In this document: in pieces, positions 58,335 through 64,000 of the stretch | How the letters are laid out: each line of letters opens with the position of its first letter | Position numbering within the stretch: the first letter of the stretch is position 1 | From: Nonomuraea jabiensis | Lineage (GTDB): Bacteria > Actinomycetota > Actinomycetes > Streptosporangiales > Streptosporangiaceae | Direction of reading: 5' to 3' | Assembly: GCF_014204795.1 (NCBI RefSeq) | Contig: NZ_JACHMB010000001.1 | Span: 12,490,501 to 12,554,500 of the forward strand | DNA length: 64,000 bases | Notes under the pieces: model-generated | Told to the model about the DNA's origin: nothing | The model's input: only the letters and a program-made list of their open reading frames with translations | Databases searched by the model: none | Position numbers and translations under genes: made by a program

Positions 58335-59006
58335 GTGACTGAACTGTCTGCCTTGTCTGCCGTGCCGTCCGGCGCCCGGGATGCCGTGCTCAAGTTTTAC
58401 TTCGGTCCCATGGACTGCGGGAAGTCCACGTTGGCGCTGCAGATGAACTACAACCACGGACGCCAGGGCAGGCGCGGGCTGGTGCTGACCAAGCACGACC
58501 GCTCCGGCGGCCCCAAGGTCACCAGCCGGATCGGCCTCGGCCTGGAGGCCATCGAGGTGGAGGACTCCCTCGACCTCGTACGGCTGGTCACCTCCCACGA
58601 CCGTATCGACTACCTCATCTGCGACGAGGCCTGCTTCTACACCGTCCCGCAGATCGAGCAGCTCGCGGACCTGGTGGACGAGCACGGCGTGGACGTCTAC
58701 GCGTTCGGGCTGGCCTCGGACTTCCGCTCGGTGATGTTCCCGGCGGCGCAGCGGCTGTTCGAGCTGGCGGACGAGGTGTGCCGGCTGCAGGTCGAGGTGC
58801 TGTGCTGGTGCGGCCGTCCCGGGCAGCTCAACGCCAGGGTGGTGGGCGGGGTCATGGCGCGTACGGGCGAGCAGGTCGTGATCGGCGACACCGACGCCTC
58901 GCCGGTGCGCTACCAGGTGCTCTGCCGCCGCCACCACCGCTCCGGCCGCCTCGGCGAGGGCGCGGACCGGAGCGTCCTCACACCAGGCGGTCCAGCAGGT
59001 CTCTGA
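58335..59006 (+). CDS. tdk: Thymidine kinase (type II)
   Basis: 223-aa enzyme phosphorylating thymidine in the salvage pathway. P-loop FYFGPMDCGKST near 23, Walker-B-like ICDEACFY near 96 (usual form DEAQF), the lasso region, and zinc ligands CWCGRPG near 157 with CRRHH near 197. GTG 58335 is preferred because TAAGCT (58321-58326) lies 8 bp upstream, a leaderless pattern; an in-frame ATG at 58251 is less likely. The 3' end overlaps the convergent MarR gene by 29 nt. Confidence 0.92.
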   Translation: MTELSALSAVPSGARDAVLKFYFGPMDCGKSTLALQMNYNHGRQGRRGLVLTKHDRSGGPKVTSRIGLGLEAIEVEDSLDLVRLVTSHDRIDYLICDEACFYTVPQIEQLADLVDEHGVDVYAFGLASDFRSVMFPAAQRLFELADEVCRLQVEVLCWCGRPGQLNARVVGGVMARTGEQVVIGDTDASPVRYQVLCRRHHRSGRLGEGADRSVLTPGGPAGL

Positions 59007-59382
59007 ACAGCCGCCGATCCTCCTCCGGCAGGCCGGCCAGGAACTCCTCCTCCGCCACGCCCACGGCGCGGGTGGCCGCCTCCAGTACCTCGCGCCCGTG
59101 GCCGGTCAGCTCCACCATGTTCTTGCGCCGGTCGGCGGGATGCGGCCGGCGCCCGACGAGCTTCTTGCGCTCCAGCCCGTCCAGCAGCGCGACCATCGTC
59201 GTCCGGTCGATGCCCAGCCGCTGGGCGGCCTCCAGCTGGGACAGCGGCTCCGGCGTGCGCAGCACCGACAGGACCCCGAACTCCCGCCCGTCGATCTCGT
59301 ACGGCTCCAGCGCCGGCCCCGTCAGCTCCGTCAGGCGCAGGTTGGCGTGCTTGAGCAGGTAACCGAGGCGACGTCGCGACAC
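58978..59382 (-). CDS. MarR-family transcriptional regulator
   Basis: 134-aa winged-helix regulator. HTH and wing in QLEAAQRLGIDRTTMVALLDGLERKKLVGRRPHPADRRKNMVELT, residues about 50-100, match the MarR motif (DRR in the wing). GTG 59382 with GAGGC upstream fixes the start; upstream in-frame codons are not protein-like. It converges on the thymidine kinase gene. Target genes unknown. Confidence 0.9.
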   Translation of the reverse strand: MSRRRLGYLLKHANLRLTELTGPALEPYEIDGREFGVLSVLRTPEPLSQLEAAQRLGIDRTTMVALLDGLERKKLVGRRPHPADRRKNMVELTGHGREVLEAATRAVGVAEEEFLAGLPEEDRRLFRDLLDRLV

Positions 59383-59417
59383 GCCTCGATTGTCACACAC
59401 CCCCTTGACCGGGGCGG

Positions 59418-60314
59418 CTATCCGGCGGCCAGCTCCTCCAGGCGGTAGGGAAGGTAGGCCGAGTCGTCCACGAGGGCCGAGGCGCCCCGCCACCACCCGA
59501 ACCACTCCCCGCTGCGCCACATCCAGTCCACGCGCTCGATGGCGGCCACCACGTCGCCGACCGTCTCCCACCGCTCGCCGAGCTGCTCGCGGGTGGCGCC
59601 GTGGCGCACCGCCCAGGCCCGCAGCACGCCGCCGGCGGCGGACGGGACCTCGCGGGCGTACGGGTCGGGGTCCTCGCCGGGCAGCCGGTGCGGCCCCAGC
59701 CCGGCCGCCACCCCCCAGCTCCACTGTGCCTCGGCGGGCCGGGAGTAACGCAGGGAGTGGAAGTCGAGGTTGGACCCGAGATCGTCGTCGGGCCTGCGGG
59801 TGACGACCGCGTCGAGCCGCCCCCCGGCGTCGAAGTGAACGACCAGCCGCTGCCCGGGCCGCACCCCGGGCGGGAGCCGGAAGCGGTCCTCGGCGTGCCA
59901 GGAGTTGAGATCGACCTCGGCGACGGGCCGGCCCCACAGCTGGTCCGCGGCGTCGTCGGCGATCCAGGCGGCCAGCATCTCCAGCGCGGTCAGATCGGTC
60001 CAGGGCTCGATCGCGACCGCCGTGCGCACCACCTCGTCGGGGGCGGGCAGCTTGCCGCCCCTGGGCCGGCTCCACCACTCCTCGCCCAGCTCGCGGGTGC
60101 CCACGAGCAGCGCGGCGATGGCGGCCAGCTCGGCCGAGCGCCGGGTGAGCGAGGCCCCGAGCGCGAGTTCCAGCGTCCGCTCGGTCCGCTCGTCCCCGAG
60201 CACCGGGCGCACGTCGGCGATCAAGGTCTCGGCTGTGGGGCGCTCGTCGCCCAGCAGGTTGCGAACGACTCTCCTGGCTTCGGTCCTTGCGTCTTCCGCG
60301 TGTGCCTGCCGCAT
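59418..60314 (-). CDS. Unknown Trp-rich cytoplasmic protein
   Basis: 298-aa soluble protein without signal peptide or TM helices. The first third is helical (EARRVVRNLLGDERPTAETLIADV), the middle contains EPWTDLTALEMLAAWIADDAADQL, and the C-terminus is Trp-rich (VDWMWRSGEWFGWWRG). No domain recognised. ATG 60314 is chosen because TAGCGT (60322-60327) lies 7 bp upstream; the GTG at 60323 overlaps that spacer. Stands between the MarR and CoxG-like genes. Confidence 0.65.
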   Translation of the reverse strand: MRQAHAEDARTEARRVVRNLLGDERPTAETLIADVRPVLGDERTERTLELALGASLTRRSAELAAIAALLVGTRELGEEWWSRPRGGKLPAPDEVVRTAVAIEPWTDLTALEMLAAWIADDAADQLWGRPVAEVDLNSWHAEDRFRLPPGVRPGQRLVVHFDAGGRLDAVVTRRPDDDLGSNLDFHSLRYSRPAEAQWSWGVAAGLGPHRLPGEDPDPYAREVPSAAGGVLRAWAVRHGATREQLGERWETVGDVVAAIERVDWMWRSGEWFGWWRGASALVDDSAYLPYRLEELAAG

Positions 60315-60356
60315 ACCAGCCACGCTACGCCTGGAGATCCTTTTCCGCGAGAGCCC

Positions 60357-60989
60357 TCATGGTCGCCGGGAGGCTCGTCCGAACAGCCAGCCCACCGCGA
60401 CGCCCGCGAGCGCGATGCCCGCCCCCATCCCGAACGACGCCAGCATCACCCACGGCCGCGTCTGCGTGTGCTGCTTGGGGGGCCGGTCATAGACAGGAGC
60501 GGACACCGGGCTCACCGCGCCCGCTTGAGTGCCGGCATCGGCGGGAGTGGCCGCCCCGCGCAGGTGTTCCTCGACGGCCGCGAAGAACTCCCCCGCCGTC
60601 CGCCTGGCCACCGACCCCAGCATGCGCTGCCCGACCCCGCCGATCATCCCGCCGATCACCGCGTCGGCGTCGTAGTCGACCCGGGTCCCGTCCTCGACCT
60701 CGCTCAGCCGCACCACGACGGTGGCGTCCACCGTGCCGGGCGCCCCCTGCCCGCGCGCCTTGAGCGTGAAGCTCTCGGGCGCCAGCGGGTCGGTGAGCGA
60801 CACCTCCCCCTGGTAGACGCCCTTGATGGACGCCACGCCCGCGTTCACGGTCATCCGGTACGTGTCCGGCCCGGTCTCCTCAAGGCGCTCGCACCCCGGA
60901 ATGGTGCTCACCAGCACCGCCGGATCCTGGAGCGCGGCCCACACCCGGTCCCTCTGAACGCCGATCACGGCACTGCCCGCCACCTTCAT
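60357..60989 (-). CDS. CoxG-like SRPBCC protein with C-terminal membrane anchor
   Basis: 210-aa protein. Residues 1-145 form a START/CoxG-type SRPBCC domain (MKVAGSAVIGVQRDRVWAALQDPAVLVSTIPGCERLE, then RVDYDADAVIGGMIGGVGQRML). A flexible Pro-rich segment leads to one C-terminal TM helix (VMLASFGMGAGIALAGVAVGWLF), so the domain is held at the inner face of the membrane. CoxG recruits CO dehydrogenase to the membrane in other bacteria, but no such enzyme genes are nearby. TAGAGT lies 6 bp before the ATG (leaderless). Confidence 0.85.
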   Translation of the reverse strand: MKVAGSAVIGVQRDRVWAALQDPAVLVSTIPGCERLEETGPDTYRMTVNAGVASIKGVYQGEVSLTDPLAPESFTLKARGQGAPGTVDATVVVRLSEVEDGTRVDYDADAVIGGMIGGVGQRMLGSVARRTAGEFFAAVEEHLRGAATPADAGTQAGAVSPVSAPVYDRPPKQHTQTRPWVMLASFGMGAGIALAGVAVGWLFGRASRRP

Positions 60990-61084
60990 GCCGCCACTCT
61001 AAGCAGCCGGGACCACGCGGATAAGGGCAACACCTGCCAGAGGAAGACAAGACTTGGGGATCATGCCTGGCAAGATGGGGCCCC

Positions 61085-61948
61085 ATGCGCGCGTTGAAGA
61101 TCATGCCCCGTCCGGCCGCCGTCGCCTGCGTGCTGGCCCTCCTCGCCGCGTGCGCCCCCGCCGAGCCCGCGAGCGTCCGCCGGCCCGGCACCACCACCAC
61201 CTCCTCCCCGAGCACTCCCGTAAAGCCCAAGGCCACCCGGCACGGCCCGCCGGGCGAGCAGCCGCGCGCGGGCGAGGTGCGCCCGGTCGAGCGCGCCGGC
61301 GGCCTGCCGCCCGTGATCAGCTCGATCCCCACCAGGCGCAAGGTGGTCTTCCTGACCATCGACGACGGCTGGGAGCAGGATCCGGGCTTCGTCGAGCAGG
61401 TACGCGACCGGCGCATCCCCATCACCGCCTTCGCCATGCGCGACGCCGTGGAGGCCAAGGGCACCCCGGACCCGGCCGGCGGCCCAGGGAAATACGTAGG
61501 TGCCGGTAAATGGGGATATTTCCGGCAGCTCCGCAGCGCCGGCGTCGCCATCGAGAACCACACCCTCACCCACCCCAACCTCCGCCTGCTCTCCCAGGAC
61601 GCCCAGCGCCGCGAGATCTGCGGCTCCTCCCAGGTCATCAGGAAGGAGCTGGGCGCCAGGCCGACGCTGTTCAGGCCGCCGTTCGGCAACTACAACACCG
61701 GCACGCTCAGGGCCGCCAAGAGCTGCGGCATCGACGCGGTCCTCCTCTGGACGGCCACCGTCCAGCCGGGCGGCAAGATCGCCTACCAGGTGCCCGACAA
61801 GCGCCTGCGCCCGGGCGACATCCTGCTCCTCCACTTCCGCCCCAACCTGGCCAGGGACTTCCGCATCCTGGTCGACAAGATCGAGCGCCGCGGATTCGAG
61901 CTGGGCAACCTCCAGGCGTACCTGGCCGCCATGGCTGTCGACCGCTAG
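61085..61948 (+). CDS. Polysaccharide deacetylase lipoprotein
   Basis: 287-aa NodB-family carbohydrate esterase 4 lipoprotein. Signal peptide with lipobox LLAAC (Cys near 22), a Thr/Ser/Pro linker to about 85, then the catalytic domain with all motifs in order: TIDDGW (Asp pair, about 98), HTLTH (metal His, about 159), RPPFGNYN, LLWTAT and LLLHF. It removes acetyl groups from peptidoglycan or other surface glycans at the membrane. No linked glycan genes. Confidence 0.9.
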   Translation: MRALKIMPRPAAVACVLALLAACAPAEPASVRRPGTTTTSSPSTPVKPKATRHGPPGEQPRAGEVRPVERAGGLPPVISSIPTRRKVVFLTIDDGWEQDPGFVEQVRDRRIPITAFAMRDAVEAKGTPDPAGGPGKYVGAGKWGYFRQLRSAGVAIENHTLTHPNLRLLSQDAQRREICGSSQVIRKELGARPTLFRPPFGNYNTGTLRAAKSCGIDAVLLWTATVQPGGKIAYQVPDKRLRPGDILLLHFRPNLARDFRILVDKIERRGFELGNLQAYLAAMAVDR

Positions 61949-62060
61949 GCGTACCTCCGGATCACCCCGGCGGCGGACGCGCCGGGGCCCGCCCGCACGG
62001 GATCCTCGATGCGGCAACAACCAACGGGGAGCGGTGTGAGCAAGCTCGCATCGCATTGCT

Positions 62061-62106
62061 CTACGAGCTGTAGTACTACTTCAAGTAGATAAACTACAAG
62101 CTGTAG
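62061..62106. promoter_or_regulatory. Three palindromic boxes upstream of cydA
   Basis: Three 13-bp palindromes share the pattern CTAC-N5-GTAG: CTACGAGCTGTAG (62061-62073), CTACTTCAAGTAG (62076-62088, perfect apart from the centre) and CTACAAGCTGTAG (62094-62106). They lie 22 bp before the cydA ATG. Their number and regular placement mark an operator for a repressor or activator of cytochrome bd expression; the sequence does not resemble a Rex site. Confidence 0.8.
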
Positions 62107-62128
62107 AGCTCAGGGAGTCGGCGGGGAG

Positions 62129-63475
62129 ATGGACGCACTTGACCTGGCGCGGTGGCAGTTCGGGGTGACCACCGTGTACCACTTTCTGTTCGTGCCCTTG
62201 ACCATCGGTCTGGGGATCTTCGTGGCGGGCCTGCAGACGGCCTGGCACCGGACAGGGAAAGAGCACTACCTGAAGCTCACGAAGTTCTTCGGGAAGCTGT
62301 TCCTGATCAACTTCGCCATGGGCGTGGTCACCGGCATCGTGCAGGAGTTCCAGTTCGGGATGAACTGGAGTGAATACTCCACGTTCGTCGGCGACGTCTT
62401 CGGGGCGCCGCTGGCCATGGAGGCGTTGCTGGCCTTCTTCATGGAGTCGACGTTCCTGGGGCTGTGGATCTTCGGATGGGACCGGCTGCCGAAGAAGGCG
62501 CACCTGGCGTGCATCTGGGCGGCCGCCATCGGGTCCAACCTGTCGGCGTACTTCATCCTCGCGGCCAACGCCTGGATGAAGCACCCCGTCGGCTACGAGG
62601 TCGTGGACGGCAGGGCCAGGATGACCGACCTGTGGGCCGTGCTGACCAACTCGACGGCGGTGGCCCAGGTGCCGCACGTGATCGGGGCGGCGTTCATCGT
62701 GGCGGGCGGTTTCGTGCTGGCCGTGAGCGGCTACTGGCTGCTCAGGACGCGCGCCCCGATGTGGCGCAGCGCCGCCCGCGCCGCCCTGGTCATGACGGCC
62801 CTCGCGGGCGCCGTCGTCGCGGGCACCGGCGACATGTCGGCCAGGCTGATGTACGAGCAGCAGCCCATGAAGCTGGCCTCCGCCGAGGGCCTGGAGCGCG
62901 ACACGGCCGGCGCACCGTTCTCCCTGGTCCCCGGCATCGAGATCCCCAAGGTCCTCAGCTTCCTGTCCGCCCACGACCCGAACGCCACCGTCCAGGGCAC
63001 CGAGGACCTGCAGCGCCGCTTCGAGCAGCAGTTCGGCCCGGGCGACTACCGGCCGGACCAGCAGGTCGTGTTCTGGTCGTTCCGGGTGATGATGGGGTTC
63101 GGGATGGCCACGGTGGGCCTGTCGGTGCTGGGTCTGTGGCTGACCCGGCGCAGGCGCGAGTTCCCGAGGTGGCTGTCGCGGGCGATGCTCCTGGCGGTGC
63201 CGCTGCCGCTGATCTCGGTGATCGCCGGGTGGCTGCTGAGCGAGATCGGCCGCCAGCCGTGGACGGTCGCGGGCGAGCTGCTCACCGCCTCCAGCGTGTC
63301 GCCGGGCGTGAGCCTGGCCGAGGTGGCCACGTCCCTGACGATCTTCACGCTCCTGTACGGCGCGCTCGCCGTGGCCGAGGTCGTCCTGCTGACCAGGCAT
63401 GTCCGCAAGGGCGTCGAGGAGCAGGCGCCCACCCCCGCCGCCGCCGAGCGGCGCGAGCCGTCGCTGATGTACTGA
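62129..63475 (+). CDS. cydA: Cytochrome bd oxidase subunit I
   Basis: 448-aa inner-membrane quinol oxidase subunit that reduces oxygen to water. Nine TM helices; heme-ligand His18 (VYHFLFVPL) and a second His in VPHVIGAAF near 185, with the quinol-binding Q-loop segment GTGDMSARLMYEQQPMK near 230. The Q-loop is short, as in actinobacteria. ATG has GGGAG/GGGGAG upstream. cydB follows 11 bp after the stop. Regulated probably through three palindromic boxes just upstream. Confidence 0.95.
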   Translation: MDALDLARWQFGVTTVYHFLFVPLTIGLGIFVAGLQTAWHRTGKEHYLKLTKFFGKLFLINFAMGVVTGIVQEFQFGMNWSEYSTFVGDVFGAPLAMEALLAFFMESTFLGLWIFGWDRLPKKAHLACIWAAAIGSNLSAYFILAANAWMKHPVGYEVVDGRARMTDLWAVLTNSTAVAQVPHVIGAAFIVAGGFVLAVSGYWLLRTRAPMWRSAARAALVMTALAGAVVAGTGDMSARLMYEQQPMKLASAEGLERDTAGAPFSLVPGIEIPKVLSFLSAHDPNATVQGTEDLQRRFEQQFGPGDYRPDQQVVFWSFRVMMGFGMATVGLSVLGLWLTRRRREFPRWLSRAMLLAVPLPLISVIAGWLLSEIGRQPWTVAGELLTASSVSPGVSLAEVATSLTIFTLLYGALAVAEVVLLTRHVRKGVEEQAPTPAAAERREPSLMY

Positions 63476-63486
63476 GGGAGCAGACA

Positions 63487-64000
63487 ATGATCGAGTTGTG
63501 GTTCGTCATCATCGCCTTCCTCTGGACGGGCTACTTCGTGCTGGAGGGTTTCGACTTCGGCGTCGGCCTGCTGGCCCCGCTCGTCAGCCGCAACCCCGGC
63601 GAGCAGCGGCAGAGCCTGCAGACCATCGGCCCGGTGTGGGACGGCAACGAGGTGTGGCTGATCACCGCCGTCGGCGCCATGTTCGCCGCGTTCCCCGCCT
63701 GGTACGCGGGCGTGTTCAGCTCGTTCTACCTGCCGGTGACGCTGGTCCTGGTCGGCCTGATCGTGCGCGGCGTCGGCCTGGAGTGGCGCGGCAAGGTGAA
63801 CGACCCGCGCTGGTGCGACCTGGGCATCGTGGTGGGCAGCGCGCTCCCGGCGTTCCTGTGGGGGGCGGTCTTCGCCGACCTGCTGTTCGACAGCGTGCCG
63901 GCCGCCCTGCTCGGGGGCGCGTTCTCGCTGGCGGTCTGCGCCCTGCACGGCGCCGTCTTCCTGGCGCTCAAGACCACCGGCCCGGTACGCCGCCGCGCCC
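63487..64000 (+). CDS. cydB: Cytochrome bd oxidase subunit II, truncated by window end
   Basis: The first 171 codons of cydB are present. The N-terminus MIELWFVIIAFLWTGYFVLEGFDFGVG with several TM helices and GPVWDGNEVWLIT near 48 is typical of CydB. ATG 63487 lies 11 bp after the cydA stop with GAGG upstream, so the two are in one operon. The remainder, and any cydDC genes, lie beyond the window. Confidence 0.93.
   Translation, partial: MIELWFVIIAFLWTGYFVLEGFDFGVGLLAPLVSRNPGEQRQSLQTIGPVWDGNEVWLITAVGAMFAAFPAWYAGVFSSFYLPVTLVLVGLIVRGVGLEWRGKVNDPRWCDLGIVVGSALPAFLWGAVFADLLFDSVPAALLGGAFSLAVCALHGAVFLALKTTGPVRRRA

Noticed and set aside
60290..60330. GTG 60323 as start of the unknown Trp-rich protein
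   Set aside because: It falls inside the spacer between the TAGCGT box and ATG 60314, which fits a leaderless start.
1..64000. tRNA or rRNA genes
   Set aside because: No GTTCGANTCC-type T-arm with an acceptor stem was found in the intergenic regions examined.

Overview
This 64 kb window is high-GC actinobacterial chromosome. Most codons end in G or C, GTG and TTG starts are frequent, genes overlap by 4 nt (ATGA or GTGA), and many genes appear to be read from leaderless mRNAs. The mix of families (SigE-type sigma factors, small DUF202 membrane proteins, a DinG helicase, aro genes next to a prepilin peptidase, cydAB) fits Streptosporangiales such as Nonomuraea. That placement is an inference; no marker gene such as rRNA is present.

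Layout. 0-5 kb: a partial unknown gene, a secreted lytic transglycosylase, a TetR/di-iron oxygenase pair with a duplicated operator, an orphan histidine kinase and a nucleoside deaminase. 5-14 kb: a heterodimeric ABC exporter, two paralogous zinc-ribbon proteins, two DUF202 proteins, a lipoprotein, an ArsR regulator with an MFS exporter, and a class A beta-lactamase. 14-21 kb: a coiled-coil protein behind two mutually exclusive leader hairpins, then a six-gene branched-chain amino acid type ABC operon with an embedded acyl-CoA synthetase. 21-27 kb: a UBP zinc finger, a Na+/H+ antiporter, a decapeptide-repeat protein and DinG. 27-32 kb: the shikimate operon (aroC-aroK-aroB-aroQ) followed by an SGNH hydrolase, with a prepilin peptidase and an SseB protein upstream. 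32-44 kb: a ring-opening amidohydrolase (barbiturase/cyanuric acid hydrolase family), hydrolases, a tandem pair of FUSC-like membrane proteins, an aldo/keto reductase with its TetR, an aminotransferase, a membrane-anchored peptidase, DUF418, a nitrilase and two unknown proteins. 44-51 kb: a sigma factor with a membrane-anchored duplicated-repeat protein, a fused carboxyltransferase, a CoA-transferase, a small kinase and a phosphatase. 51-54 kb: a TnpB-only insertion element abutting a truncated DegT aminotransferase, then a regulator behind a dre-like palindrome. 54-64 kb: hydantoinase genes hyuB/hyuA, thymidine kinase, MarR, an unknown protein, a CoxG-like protein, a polysaccharide deacetylase, and cydA/cydB running off the right edge behind three palindromic boxes.

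Most of the window is ordinary chromosome. The strongest unexplained signals are regulatory or structural: the switch-like leader before the coiled-coil gene (14295-14344), the triple palindrome before cydA (62061-62106), the 11-bp repeats between two leaderless divergent genes (39884-39916), the TnpB element whose ends match as inverted repeats and carry matching hairpins (51534-52959), and repeated CTAG-bearing stop regions at convergent gene ends. No tRNA, rRNA, CRISPR array or prophage was seen.
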